A stretch of DNA of 64,000 bases from Draconibacterium orientale (GTDB lineage Bacteria; Bacteroidota; Bacteroidia; Bacteroidales; Prolixibacteraceae), in assembly GCF_000626635.1 (NCBI RefSeq), contig NZ_CP007451.1:1736001-1800000 (forward strand), given 5' to 3'. A model generated the notes under the pieces. The model had not been told where the DNA came from and did no database searches. It saw only the letters and a list, made by a program, of their open reading frames with translations. Position numbers and translations under genes: made by a program. Shown piece after piece: positions 16,844-26,042 of the stretch. Each line of letters starts with the position of its first letter. Position 1 is the first letter of the stretch.

Positions 16844-19150
16844 ATGAAAGTCAGTTTTACAAAGGTTGAAGAAGCATTTTTCGAAGAAACAAAGTCAAAG
16901 AAAGTTTCGACCAGAATTCCGTATATCACCACTGAAAGTTTCCCAAAACTGGGGCTGCTTTCGGCATTAAGTTTTTTAGAGTGGGCGAGTAAAAACCCCA
17001 ATGGTGTAGTTAGTTTACCAACAGGGAAAACGGCGCAGTATTTTCTGGATTTTACCCATCTTTTGCTTGATAACTGGAATAACAAGAAAGGAAAAGACTT
17101 TTTGGAGAAATATGGTTTGGCCGATGTAAAAAAGCCCGAGCTGGGCGAACTCTCCTTTGTACAAATGGGCGAATTTTTCCCTATTAATCCCGAGCAACAC
17201 AACAGCCTTTACAATTACGCACAAAAACAATACATTGAAGGTTTAGGCTTTAAAAAAGAAAATGCCCTGCTTATTAATTCAGAAGAAATTAAACTGGCAG
17301 AAGGCAAACATTATTCCGAGATATTTCCGGATTTTAAAATCGATCTGTCGTTGCGTTATCGCGAAGCAAAAACACACCAGGAACAGTTGCAACAAGAATC
17401 GATTTTTAAAATCGATAACTGGTGTACAGCCTACGAAAGTAAAATTCGCAAAAAAGGCGGGATCGGCTTTTTCCTCAGCGGCATTGGCCCCGATGGGCTG
17501 ATCGCTTTCAACACACGCGGATCTGATCATTTCTCATCAACACGCTTAACCGAAACAAACTTTGAAACACAAGCCATAACAGCTGCCGATTTGGGTGGAA
17601 TTGAGGTATCGAAAAACCGCCTGGTTATTACCATTGGCTTGGGTACACTTACTTTTAATCCGGATAACAAAGCCATTGTTTATGCTGCCGGCGAAGCGAT
17701 TGCCGACACCATAAAAGCTTCGCTGGAAAACGAACCGAGTGTTACGTATCCGGCAACGGCACTGCAAAAATTGAAGAATGCCCGCTTTTACCTTACCGAA
17801 GGAGCAGCAGTTACACTGAAAGACAGTATTGAAGCTTACTACACCGGCTCTCCGTGGAACCATCAGAAAACAGAAAGAGCGGTCATTGAACTCTGTAAAA
17901 AAATAAACAAGTTCGGCTCGAAACTGGATTTGGAAGACCTGAAAGCCGACAAATACTGTAGTATGATTCCTGATCTGAATGAAAACACCGTTCAGTCGGT
18001 AATCGATTCCATTTTAGCGAAACTGCAAAAAGGAATGCAAAAAGAGGTGAACCAGACCTACTACCACACCGGTCCTCACCACGACGATATTATGCTTGGC
18101 ATTATGCCAGCAACCAACCGCCAATCGCGCGATGCCAGCAACGAACTGCATTTTTCGGTAGCTACATCGGGTTTTACTGCGGTTACCAATACCTTTTTGT
18201 ACGACCTGCTTGTAGAAACAAAAGACCTGATGAATCAGGGGAAAATTGAAATGATCAACTTCCCCGACTTCTTTAAAGACGGTTATAAATACAAGTGGGA
18301 CAAAGACATTTACCACTACCTCGACAACATTGCAGCGCAGGATGAAGAAGAAAAACGCCGTGGTGTTTGCCACCGCGTAATTCGTGCCCTTGTTTCTATT
18401 TGGAAAATTAAAAACGAGGAAGAACTTCGTGAGACGATTTTTGAGATCCTTACCAGCCTGAGAAATACTTACGACGGTGGAAAAAATCCACCAAAAATTC
18501 AGAAGCTGAAAGGAATGATCCGCGAGTTTGAAGAGGAACTGGTTTGGGCACACTATGGTATTATGGTGAAAAACGTTCACCACCTGCGTTTGGGCTTTTA
18601 CTCGGGCGAATCGAACTACGACAAAGACATTCTTCCAATTCTGGAGGACTTTAGAAAATATAAGCCAACAGTTATTAGTTTGGCCATGGATCCGCAGGGA
18701 AGCGGTCCCGATACGCACTACAAAGTGCTGATGGCCATTGCAAAGGCAGTTGAAGACTGGAGCAAGGAAGAAGACCTGAGCAAACTGCGAATTGTGGGTT
18801 ACCGCAATGTGTGGTTCAAATACAACCCGTGGGATGTTGAAGTAATCGTTCCGGTTTCGTTGAACTCGCTGGCAACACTCGACAAATCATTCTCGGAGTG
18901 TTACATAACACAGGTTAATGCATCGTTCCCAAGTTACCAGTTGGATGGTAAATTCAGCGACCTTACACAACGCGTTTGGTTCGATCAGCACAAACAAATA
19001 CAGTTGTTGTTGGGTAAAAACTTCTTTTACCAAAACGAATCGCCACTGTTACGTGCTACACACGGTGTAATTTACCACCGCGAATTAACCGTTGAGCAAT
19101 TCCTTGAAGAAGCCCAGAAACTGGGAAAAGCAATGGAAAATATACTTTAA
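16844..19150 (+). CDS. NagB-like / PIG-L deacetylase fusion protein
   Basis: 768 residues in two parts. Residues about 20-330 have the sugar-phosphate isomerase fold of glucosamine-6-phosphate deaminase ([24 protein letters not shown]), but the NagB catalytic positions are changed: the MDE motif reads MGE, the DGH motif reads DGL, and the Glu of AFNE is Thr. From about residue 400 is a PIG-L/LmbE de-N-acetylase domain with the zinc motif PHHDD at 411-415. PIG-L enzymes remove acetyl from GlcNAc-type substrates. Such fusions occur beside nagB in Bacteroidota. The intact neighbour nagB starts 13 bases after, and the ROK regulator lies upstream; all three appear to serve amino-sugar use. The NagB-like half may bind rather than convert sugar phosphate. 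Confidence 0.85.
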   Translation: MKVSFTKVEEAFFEETKSKKVSTRIPYITTESFPKLGLLSALSFLEWASKNPNGVVSLPTGKTAQYFLDFTHLLLDNWNNKKGKDFLEKYGLADVKKPELGELSFVQMGEFFPINPEQHNSLYNYAQKQYIEGLGFKKENALLINSEEIKLAEGKHYSEIFPDFKIDLSLRYREAKTHQEQLQQESIFKIDNWCTAYESKIRKKGGIGFFLSGIGPDGLIAFNTRGSDHFSSTRLTETNFETQAITAADLGGIEVSKNRLVITIGLGTLTFNPDNKAIVYAAGEAIADTIKASLENEPSVTYPATALQKLKNARFYLTEGAAVTLKDSIEAYYTGSPWNHQKTERAVIELCKKINKFGSKLDLEDLKADKYCSMIPDLNENTVQSVIDSILAKLQKGMQKEVNQTYYHTGPHHDDIMLGIMPATNRQSRDASNELHFSVATSGFTAVTNTFLYDLLVETKDLMNQGKIEMINFPDFFKDGYKYKWDKDIYHYLDNIAAQDEEEKRRGVCHRVIRALVSIWKIKNEEELRETIFEILTSLRNTYDGGKNPPKIQKLKGMIREFEEELVWAHYGIMVKNVHHLRLGFYSGESNYDKDILPILEDFRKYKPTVISLAMDPQGSGPDTHYKVLMAIAKAVEDWSKEEDLSKLRIVGYRNVWFKYNPWDVEVIVPVSLNSLATLDKSFSECYITQVNASFPSYQLDGKFSDLTQRVWFDQHKQIQLLLGKNFFYQNESPLLRATHGVIYHRELTVEQFLEEAQKLGKAMENIL

Positions 19151-19163
19151 AAACCAGAATATA

Positions 19164-19943
19164 ATGAAACTAGTAATTCATAATAACTACGACGAATTAA
19201 GCATTTGGGCTGCCAACCATATTGCCGAAAGAATTAGTGATTTTGCGCCAACGGCAGAAAAACCATTTGTGCTGGGTTTACCAACCGGATCAACACCGCT
19301 GGGAACCTACAACGCTTTGATCGACTTGTACCAGCAAGGAAAAGTATCGTTTAAAAACGTGGTTACTTTTAACATGGACGAATACGTGGGCATTTCCGAA
19401 GACCATCCGGAAAGCTACCACAGTTTTATGTTCGAGAACTTTTTTAATCACATCGATATTCCAAAAGAGAACATCAATATTCTTGACGGAAACGCAGCCG
19501 ACCTCAACGCTGAATGCGAGCGTTACGAAGCTAAAATTGAATCGTACGGAGGCATTGAGTTGTTTATGGGCGGAATGGGCGCTGATGGTCACCTGGCATT
19601 TAATATTCCGGGATCGTCGATTCAATCGCGCACCCGTTTGGTCGATCTGAACTACGACACCATTATGGCCAACTCGCGTTTCTTCGATAACGACTTAAAT
19701 CAGGTGCCAAAACAGGCTTTAACAGTTGGTGTGCAAACTGTGCTCGACTCGAAAGAAGTGTTGGTTTTGGTAAACGGATACAAAAAAGCCCGCGCACTGC
19801 AAAATGTAGTGGAAAATGGTATTAACCACATGTGGACTTTGTCGGCACTGCAAATGCACCCAAATGGCATTATTGTTTGCGACGAAGATGCCACAATGGA
19901 ACTAAAAGTTGGAACGGTAAAGTATTTTAAGGAATCAGTTTAA
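19164..19943 (+). CDS. nagB: Glucosamine-6-phosphate deaminase
   Basis: 259 residues from the ATG at 19164 (MKLVIHNN); an in-frame upstream start at 19092 lies inside the previous gene and is unlikely. It converts glucosamine-6-phosphate to fructose-6-phosphate and ammonia. Residues line up with E. coli NagB by number: GLPTGSTP, Asp72 in NMDEYVG, Asp141 and His143 in GADGHLAF, and the RTRL and NSRFFDND blocks. The exception is position 148, where the catalytic Glu is Ile (AFNIPGSS). In E. coli Asp141-His143-Glu148 form the ring-opening triad, so activity may be altered. Downstream is a strong terminator. It belongs to the ROK-controlled amino-sugar unit. Confidence 0.88.
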   Translation: MKLVIHNNYDELSIWAANHIAERISDFAPTAEKPFVLGLPTGSTPLGTYNALIDLYQQGKVSFKNVVTFNMDEYVGISEDHPESYHSFMFENFFNHIDIPKENINILDGNAADLNAECERYEAKIESYGGIELFMGGMGADGHLAFNIPGSSIQSRTRLVDLNYDTIMANSRFFDNDLNQVPKQALTVGVQTVLDSKEVLVLVNGYKKARALQNVVENGINHMWTLSALQMHPNGIIVCDEDATMELKVGTVKYFKESV

Positions 19944-19966
19944 ACAACCGGATCTCGATAAAATAA

Positions 19967-20005
19967 AACTGCCCGCCTGATGATTCAGAGCGGGCAGTTG
20001 TTTTT
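19967..20005. terminator. Terminator after nagB, probably bidirectional
   Basis: AACTGCCCGC and GCGGGCAGTT arms with a 13-base loop, followed by a GTTTTT tract. It separates nagB from the convergent zinc operon. Confidence 0.85.
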
Positions 20006-20041
20006 ATATGCTTTTCTGTAGATTGCTACGAAATTCACTAT

Positions 20042-20227
20042 CTACGTCCCTGCAGATCTTTTCTTCACCGCCTTTATCACCACTTCCTGTTCGCACTGCG
20101 GGCAAATATAAATTTCGCATCCGGTGCAGGCAAAACAATTGCTGCACATGCGCGGAACATCGAGATTCGAAAACTGAAAATTGCAGTTTGGGCAGGTGTA
20201 TATTTTCTCCTTTTTCGGCGCAAACAT
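20042..20227 (-). CDS. Small double zinc-ribbon protein coupled to the zinc importer
   Basis: 61 residues with four CxxC pairs: CPNC, CSNC, CTGC and CPQC, the pattern of two zinc-ribbon knuckles or two tetra-cysteine sites, and a basic end (KAVKKRSAGT). The start codon overlaps the stop of the permease gene (TAATG at 20227), so translation is coupled to the ZnuB-like protein. This is the last gene of a four-gene zinc uptake operon. Its likely job is binding zinc or acting as a zinc-dependent switch, but no homologue with known function comes to mind. An alternative reading frame on the same strand (20004-20270) shares the DNA but lacks any such pattern. Confidence 0.75.
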   Translation of the reverse strand: MFAPKKEKIYTCPNCNFQFSNLDVPRMCSNCFACTGCEIYICPQCEQEVVIKAVKKRSAGT

Positions 20228-21036
20228 TACACAAATGACTTAACCAAACGAAGTAGTCCGAAAATAACAACCAGCGTAAAAATAATAGCAGCTCCCGAAG
20301 GAATATTCAGAAAGTAAGAAATAAACAAACCGGCAATTGTACCCACAAAAGCAAACAACGACGAATACACCAGCAGGCGTTTAAAATCGTTGGTGAATAA
20401 ATTGGCTGTGGCCTGCGGTATGGTCAGTAACGACAAAATAAGAATGATGCCCACTACCCTGATATTCAACACAACAGTTAGTGCAATTAACACCATTATG
20501 AGGTAGTTGAACAAAGCCACCGGCAAACCAGCAGTACGCGCAAACTCTTCGTCGAAAGCGATGTAAAGAATTTTACGCAAAAATACGGCAAAGAATAGTA
20601 CAATTACCGTGTTCAGCATAAACATCCACCAAAGCTCGGAAGTAGTTACTGTAAGAATATTGCCAAACAGGTAACTCATCAGGTTTGGCGTGTAGCCGGG
20701 TGTGAGGAAAACAAAAATAATGCCCAGCGCCATTCCCAGCGACCACCATATAGCAATGGAAGAATCTTCGCGAATTTCGGCCACTTTGGTAAAAAACTGA
20801 ATGCCTAAAGCCGACAAAACAGCAAAAAGAACTGCTCCCAGCAAAGGGTTAAATCCCAGGAAAAAAGCCAGGCCGATTCCGCCAAACGAAGCATGCGTTA
20901 TTCCGCCACTAATAAACACAATGCGACGCGAAACAATGTATGCGCCGATAATTCCGCACGAGATACTGGCAAACACGGCGGCCAAAAATGCTTTCTGAAA
21001 AAAATCGTATGAAAATAGTTCTAGTATTGCGCTCAT
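20227..21036 (-). CDS. znuB: Zinc/manganese ABC transporter permease
   Basis: 269-residue inner-membrane protein with about eight hydrophobic helices, of the ABC-3 family that serves ZnuABC and Mnt systems. The family-typical GAYIVSRRIVFISGGITHASFGG block (in two parts: GAYIVSRR and GGITHASFG) is present, as is the late loop LTIPQATANLF. Only one base separates it from the ATPase gene and it overlaps the zinc-ribbon gene, so the unit is one transcript. With the ATPase and the periplasmic lipoprotein it imports a divalent metal, most probably zinc given the histidine-rich loop of the binding protein. Confidence 0.9.
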   Translation of the reverse strand: MSAILELFSYDFFQKAFLAAVFASISCGIIGAYIVSRRIVFISGGITHASFGGIGLAFFLGFNPLLGAVLFAVLSALGIQFFTKVAEIREDSSIAIWWSLGMALGIIFVFLTPGYTPNLMSYLFGNILTVTTSELWWMFMLNTVIVLFFAVFLRKILYIAFDEEFARTAGLPVALFNYLIMVLIALTVVLNIRVVGIILILSLLTIPQATANLFTNDFKRLLVYSSLFAFVGTIAGLFISYFLNIPSGAAIIFTLVVIFGLLRLVKSFV

Positions 21037-21037
21037 A

Positions 21038-21784
21038 TTACTGATGATGGTGCTTTAAAACGGTATGCGGGATTTCGCCATGCGAAATAATCTGAATCGG
21101 GCAGTTATAGTTGGCCAGCTGCTCCTGCGAAATTACGTTGCTCGGGTGATAATGCAGGTACTTATTTACACAGGCGATAGATTTTACGCAGCTGGTAATA
21201 GTTCCCACATCGTGCGAAACCAAAAGAATGGCAAGCTCTTCATTCAGCTTCTCCAACTTTTCGTAAAGTTCGCCTTCAAAACGATTATCCACAAAAGTAT
21301 CCGGCTCGTCGAGGATAAGCAGTTTCGGATCGCTCAGCAAGGCCCGACATAAAAACACCCGTTGCATTTGCCCGCCCGACAGTTCGCCAATGGCTTTGTT
21401 ACGAATACCGATAACACCCATTTCTTCGAGCAATGCTTCGGCTTTATCTTTTGCTATACTCTTCGCGTTTTGGCGATTTTGCATAATGCCTCCCGAAAGT
21501 ACCACATCGAAAACAGTAATCGGGAATTTCCGGTCGATGTGCCGTACCTGTGGCAAGTAGCCAATTGGTTTTTTACGGCCACTCATTTCTTTCGAGAAAT
21601 GTATTTTCCCTGATTCCGGTTTCTTCAATCCCAAAATGGCTTTTAGCAAAGTTGTTTTACCTCCTCCGTTGGGCCCGATAACGCCCAGAAAATCATTCTC
21701 ATGAATTTCGAGATTGACATTTTCCAGCACCGGCACCTTATCGTAAGCCACCGACAGATTTTCTATTTTAATTAACGGATCCAT
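21038..21784 (-). CDS. znuC: Zinc ABC transporter ATP-binding protein
   Basis: 248 residues with Walker A GPNGGGKTTL, signature LSGGQMQRV, Walker B LLILDEPD and the switch His in LLVSHDVG. The Q-loop is in YLPQVRHIDRKFP, typical of the metal-uptake subgroup. It energises uptake together with the permease at 20227-21036. Its ATG overlaps the stop codon of the binding-protein gene by one base (TAATG at 21784), so the two are translationally coupled. Confidence 0.92.
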   Translation of the reverse strand: MDPLIKIENLSVAYDKVPVLENVNLEIHENDFLGVIGPNGGGKTTLLKAILGLKKPESGKIHFSKEMSGRKKPIGYLPQVRHIDRKFPITVFDVVLSGGIMQNRQNAKSIAKDKAEALLEEMGVIGIRNKAIGELSGGQMQRVFLCRALLSDPKLLILDEPDTFVDNRFEGELYEKLEKLNEELAILLVSHDVGTITSCVKSIACVNKYLHYHPSNVISQEQLANYNCPIQIISHGEIPHTVLKHHHQ

Positions 21785-22659
21785 TAAAAATTATCAATCA
21801 GAGTTTGAGTCATGCTTCTCAGGTTTTCTTCCCACTCGGGATTAAGCGGCCACACCTGAACAATTTGGCCACCAATTTCATCGGCAAAAACACGTGCGTG
21901 CTCCCGATCAAATTCACTTTGAATGTAAACCACTTTTATGCCTTCTGCTTTGGCAATATCAACCACTTCGCGCAGATGTTGCGGCGTAGGTTCTTTTCCT
22001 CCGCTTTCGAGCGAGTACTGCTCCAAACCATATTCGCGGGCAAAGTACGAAAGGCTCGGGTGAAAAACGATAAATTTTCGCCCGGCGTAATCTTTCAGTT
22101 GATTTTTAAGATCGCTATTCAACTGGTCGCATTCCTCTGCAAAACGCATATAATTGCGCTGATAATCAGCAGCCTTTTCAGGTTTTAGCGCCGAAAGTTC
22201 GTCGAGGATTACCTTTGCCATTTGTTTTACCATTGTTGGCGAAAGCCACACATGCGGATCAACACCATCAATATGAACATGGTCGCCGTGTTGCTCCATT
22301 TTGTCGGCAATTAAATCCAGTCCTTCCGAAATATTTACCACCTTCATTTTGGTGTTGGCCTGCTCAATTTTATCGGCCCATGAATGTTCGAAACCAATGT
22401 AACCAATACGAAACCAAATGGCCGAACGCGAAATATCTTTCAACTGCGAGGGTAAAAGCGTATAGGCTGCCGGGCTCGATCCGGGCGGAATAAGCAGGTT
22501 TACTTCAAAATCATCGCCTGCAATTTTCTCTACAAAGGTTTTTTGGGGTAAAATACTCACTGTTACAACGTCGGCCGCGGCACTTTTATCTGCTTTCTTT
22601 TGGTTCCCGCACGATGCAAACAAAGTAGCCAAAACCAATAAAAGGATGGTTCTTTTCAT
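21784..22659 (-). CDS. znuA: Zinc ABC transporter substrate-binding lipoprotein
   Basis: 291 residues. A lipoprotein signal ends in LFASC with Cys17 as the lipidation site. The cluster A-I fold shows the metal-site histidines: one after the His/Asp-rich loop HGDHVHIDGVDPHVWLSP, and one in FHPSLSYFAREYG; the C-terminal acidic ligand is likely in YIQSEFD. The short His-rich loop (about residues 105-115) points to zinc rather than manganese. First gene of the operon, so its promoter should lie at 22660-22739; no Zur-like palindrome could be recognised there with confidence. Confidence 0.9.
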   Translation of the reverse strand: MKRTILLLVLATLFASCGNQKKADKSAAADVVTVSILPQKTFVEKIAGDDFEVNLLIPPGSSPAAYTLLPSQLKDISRSAIWFRIGYIGFEHSWADKIEQANTKMKVVNISEGLDLIADKMEQHGDHVHIDGVDPHVWLSPTMVKQMAKVILDELSALKPEKAADYQRNYMRFAEECDQLNSDLKNQLKDYAGRKFIVFHPSLSYFAREYGLEQYSLESGGKEPTPQHLREVVDIAKAEGIKVVYIQSEFDREHARVFADEIGGQIVQVWPLNPEWEENLRSMTQTLIDNF

Positions 22660-22739
22660 TAATGTATTTTTTAGTGTCTCATTTTAACAATGTTCCACAA
22701 ATTTAGTTTTATGTTTTGGAATAAATAAACGGAATCGTT

Positions 22740-23009
22740 CTAAAACTTTTTCGCCCCCGGTTCTTTAGGCGGAACGGGGTCGTAACCATGCGTTCCCCAC
22801 GGATGACATTTTGAAAGTCGCCTGACTGTTAATACAAATCCCTTAAACGGACCATGAATCTTTATGGCCTTTACCGCATATTCCGAACACGTAGGAATAT
22901 GCCGGCACGATGCCGGAGTAAGTGGCGATATTCCGTATCGGTAAATATAAATCGGAATCAATAGTATCCACCCCAAAAACTTCAAAATTGCTTTACCAAC
23001 TGTTCTCAT
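22740..23009 (-). CDS. yidD: Membrane protein insertion efficiency factor YidD
   Basis: 89 residues from the ATG at 23009. An upstream TTG at 23027 also opens the frame but falls within a promoter-like TACCTTTG, so the ATG is preferred. The diagnostic YidD core is clear: YRYGISPLTPASCRHIPTC, SEYAVKAIKIHG, and CHPWGTHGYDPVP near the end. YidD sits on the inner face of the membrane and helps YidC-mediated insertion. Here it is away from the usual rpmH-rnpA-yidC cluster, as is common in Bacteroidota. Confidence 0.92.
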   Translation of the reverse strand: MRTVGKAILKFLGWILLIPIYIYRYGISPLTPASCRHIPTCSEYAVKAIKIHGPFKGFVLTVRRLSKCHPWGTHGYDPVPPKEPGAKKF

Positions 23010-23024
23010 AATCTGCACAGCGGA

Positions 23025-23032
23025 CAAAGGTA
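23025..23032 (-). promoter_or_regulatory. -7 box of the yidD promoter
   Basis: TACCTTTG on the minus strand matches the Bacteroidota consensus TAnnTTTG and lies 15 bases before the chosen yidD ATG. Confidence 0.5.
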
Positions 23033-23218
23033 CGATTAAAATTCATCGTTGTTTTGTGATCTGAATTTCAGATTCATCTTAAAAAACGTTAAAGCTTAAC
23101 TGAATTCAAAATAAATAGCTATAAACCTATGCCCACACCCCCGCCAATTGCATAATATTTTTAATTTTGCTAACACACAGAAAAAACAGACAAAATCTAA
23201 ATTAATAAACATAATAAA

Positions 23219-24196
23219 ATGAAGAAAGTAGCAATTGGAGTTGATATTGGCGGAACAAATACTGCCATTGGCGTTGTTGACGCTGACGGAAATGTGATGG
23301 TAAAAGACAATATTTCGACACCTTCACATGGCGATATCGACCAATACATCTCAGATTTGGCAGCGGCCATTAAAGAACTGATCAAATCAGTTAAGTTATT
23401 GAATGAAAATTTAGAAGTTTTCGGTATAGGAATTGGCGCTCCAAACGGTAATTACTACAGCGGAACAATTGAATATGCTCCAAACCTTTCGTTTAAAGGA
23501 GTGGTTCGTTTGGTAGAACTACTTCGTGCACATTTCCCTGACATGGAAGCACTTGCGCTTACAAACGACGCAAATGCGGCAGCCATTGGTGAAATGATTT
23601 ACGGTGGTGCCAAAGACATGAAAAACTTTGTAATGTTCACACTTGGTACCGGCGTGGGTAGTGGTATTGTTGTAAACGGCGACCTGGTTTATGGTCACGA
23701 TGGTTTTGCAGGCGAATGTGGCCACACTACATTAATTCCCGGCGGACGTTTGTGCGGATGTACTGCACTGGGCCACTTAGAAGCTTATTGTTCGGCTCCC
23801 GGAATGAAACGTACTGCTTTTGAATTGATGGTTCAGTACAATGCTACCGACAGTATTTTGGCCGACAAATCGTTTAACGAGTTGGACTCGAAAATGATTT
23901 ACGACGCTGCTGAAAAAGGCGATAAAATTGCGTTGGAAGTATTTGAAAAAACCGGTGCATGGTTAGGACAAGGTTTGGCCGACACGGTTCACCACCTGAG
24001 CCCTGAAGCAGTATTCCTGTTTGGCGGACCAACTGCTGCCGGCGATTACATTTTTAAACCAACTAAAAAACACATGGAAAAACACTTGCTTCCTATTTTT
24101 AAAGAAAAGATCAAGATTCTTCCATCGGAGTTGAAACCTGGCGACGCTGCCATTGTTGGAGCTAGCGCACTGGCCTGGAAAGAGCTGGAAAAATAA
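23219..24196 (+). CDS. ROK family glucokinase
   Basis: 325-residue cytoplasmic sugar kinase. It opens with the phosphate loop GVDIGGTNTAIGV; the catalytic Asp is in LTNDANAAAIGE and the ATP site in TLGTGVGSGIV. The zinc-binding ROK motif reads GECGHTTLIPGG, then LCGCTALGHLE, a variant of the usual CxCGxxGCxE in which the second and third cysteines are replaced. No HTH is present, so it is an enzyme, not a regulator. It most likely phosphorylates glucose (or a close relative) to the 6-phosphate. It is monocistronic with its own terminator. Confidence 0.88.
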   Translation: MKKVAIGVDIGGTNTAIGVVDADGNVMVKDNISTPSHGDIDQYISDLAAAIKELIKSVKLLNENLEVFGIGIGAPNGNYYSGTIEYAPNLSFKGVVRLVELLRAHFPDMEALALTNDANAAAIGEMIYGGAKDMKNFVMFTLGTGVGSGIVVNGDLVYGHDGFAGECGHTTLIPGGRLCGCTALGHLEAYCSAPGMKRTAFELMVQYNATDSILADKSFNELDSKMIYDAAEKGDKIALEVFEKTGAWLGQGLADTVHHLSPEAVFLFGGPTAAGDYIFKPTKKHMEKHLLPIFKEKIKILPSELKPGDAAIVGASALAWKELEK

Positions 24197-24213
24197 AAAC
24201 AACATAACACTTA

Positions 24214-24252
24214 TAAATAAAAACAGGAGCCGGGCGGTTCCTGTTTTTTATT
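24214..24252 (+). terminator. Intrinsic terminator of the glucokinase gene
   Basis: AACAGGA and TCCTGTT arms with a GC-rich loop, followed by a T run, about 25 bases after the stop codon. Confidence 0.8.
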
Positions 24253-24271
24253 TGACAATTGGTATTATAAT

Positions 24272-25465
24272 TTACAAAACCTTCCCCTTCGGGGGAGTCG
24301 GAGAGGACTTTTTCGCCTGCACTATTTTGCTCCTGTAGCGTCCGGGGGTCACTCCCACAGTTTGCTTAAATACCCTGATGAAGGTATTTAACGACCCAAA
24401 GCCAACCAACTCGGCAACTGATTCGAGAGAACGGCAATCGTAAGCTGGGTCAGCAAGCAATTCTTTCGCCTCATCAACCCGGTAATTATTTACAAAATCG
24501 CTAAAAGAGCATAAAAACTCATTGTTGATAAGGTTGGATACATATGTACGGTTTGTTGATAATTCTTTCGATACCTGTGTAATTTTAAGCTCCATGTTCC
24601 GGTAAGGTTTTTGTTCAGCAAAAAGTTCCAGCAACTTTCTTTTTAACTTATCCTGGTTAAATACTTTATTGCTGCTTATTTCTGCATCCATGTTTTCTTC
24701 TACCAGAAAATCAACTACTGTATGGTTTTGCATATAGCCCTGCAAGCCTATAAAAAATAATAAAATACTAAAAATACTGGAAGGGATAAACAGTATAACA
24801 GTCGAATCCATAAATTGCGTTCTTCCAATAATCGTAAAGATAATACTCATGCCCGAGGTTAATACCAGCGAGTACAATAGTGTTTTTACCCAAAGAATGG
24901 TTCTGTTGTTAAGGTTAGAATAAAAGTTTGCAATTTTTGAATTGTAACGTAGTATAAGATTTCGCCCATGGATAAGGAAGAAAAAAACCTGGATAATAAA
25001 AATTATTCGTCCGCTTACATAAAAAATCTCCTGAAGCAATACCGCAAAAGAACCGGATTGAAAACCCTGCTTTTTTAGAAGAAAAGAAGTTAGGTAATAA
25101 TCTTGTTCGGCAGAAGTCATAAGCAAATAAGCGCCAACAGAACAACAAAATAAAATGGCAGCAGGAAGAAGCATGCGCAGGTTATACCACTTGTAAGCTG
25201 TTTCTATTGAAAGGAGTTTTATATACCAATAGTAAAGGGGGTAAACCGACAAAGAAACAAAAGTGTAAACAGGATCCATCCACAAATAGGCCTTAAACAA
25301 CCCTTTAAAAAAAATGGCATGGCATAAATACAATAAAAAAGCTGCCAACATAAAAAAGCCAAGAAAATGCTTGGCCCGGTTGTTTTTACTATTGGGGATA
25401 AGCAATACGATACACCAGAAAAAAGTAACATACATAGGAGTATAAACTACCAAATCTCTAAGCAT
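24272..25465 (-). CDS. Membrane-anchored AraC family regulator
   Basis: 397 residues. The first about 240 residues hold seven or so hydrophobic helices; the last about 110 form an AraC-type double HTH (ITQVSKELSTNRTYVSNLIN, and LESVAELVGFGSLNTFIRVFKQTVGVTPGRYR). This architecture is common in Bacteroidota and is thought to sense a membrane or periplasmic signal directly. It is divergent from the surface-protein genes that start at 26043 and may regulate them; this is only positional evidence. The last ten residues (SSPTPPKGKVL) are encoded by a C-rich intergenic repeat (CCCCTTCGGGGG), which appears to have replaced the native end. Confidence 0.85.
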   Translation of the reverse strand: MLRDLVVYTPMYVTFFWCIVLLIPNSKNNRAKHFLGFFMLAAFLLYLCHAIFFKGLFKAYLWMDPVYTFVSLSVYPLYYWYIKLLSIETAYKWYNLRMLLPAAILFCCSVGAYLLMTSAEQDYYLTSFLLKKQGFQSGSFAVLLQEIFYVSGRIIFIIQVFFFLIHGRNLILRYNSKIANFYSNLNNRTILWVKTLLYSLVLTSGMSIIFTIIGRTQFMDSTVILFIPSSIFSILLFFIGLQGYMQNHTVVDFLVEENMDAEISSNKVFNQDKLKRKLLELFAEQKPYRNMELKITQVSKELSTNRTYVSNLINNEFLCSFSDFVNNYRVDEAKELLADPAYDCRSLESVAELVGFGSLNTFIRVFKQTVGVTPGRYRSKIVQAKKSSPTPPKGKVL

Positions 25466-26042
25466 CTGTTTCAGTTTTTTTACAAAAATAAATATTTAAG
25501 CCATGTTCAAATTGTAACTTTAACAATTAGTTTTCAAACTATTGGTCATTGGTCACTGGCCATTGGTTATTGATTATTGGTTATTGATTATTGTATCTTT
25601 CATTATTGGTCACTGGCCATTGGTTGACAAAGTTTTTTTGAACTCCCGCCCCGGCTTGTTTCCGGAGAACTTTTCCCTTTCCTTTCTTCACCATTCTGCA
25701 ACCTTAAATCTTCATTCTTCATTCAATCTGTTTTCCTAATCCCGCTTAATTGTACCTTATGGGTAATGCTTTTACAATATAGGTATTAATGTTTTTATCC
25801 TGAATATAACTTTGTTTAAAACCTGTTTAAGAAATGATAAATACTTGTATCGAAAGTGCCGCCACCAGGTTCTGCCAATTATTTTTTATCCTCAGCTTAA
25901 ACAAAACACAAAGATTATCCCCAAATACCGGGATTAATACCTGTATGGTAATTCTTTCGGGGCGAAAACAATTTAACAAACCGGGTAAACTGGCATAATA
26001 AATACCGAAATAAAAACAAACCAAAAATTAAAAATTATAAAA
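25466..26042. other. 577-base divergent intergenic region with a simple repeat
   Basis: Between the AraC regulator and the beta-helix genes. It contains the low-complexity repeat at 25541-25625. The remaining sequence, up to the ATG at 26043, would be a long leader for the surface-protein locus; no riboswitch class is recognised and no gene is seen. Confidence 0.55.
25541..25625. repeat. ATTGGTCACTGGCCATTGG low-complexity repeat
   Basis: ATTGGTCACTGGCCATTGG occurs twice about 60 bases apart, joined by several ATTGGTTATTG-type units. It is non-coding and looks like a slippage-grown simple repeat. Confidence 0.7.
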
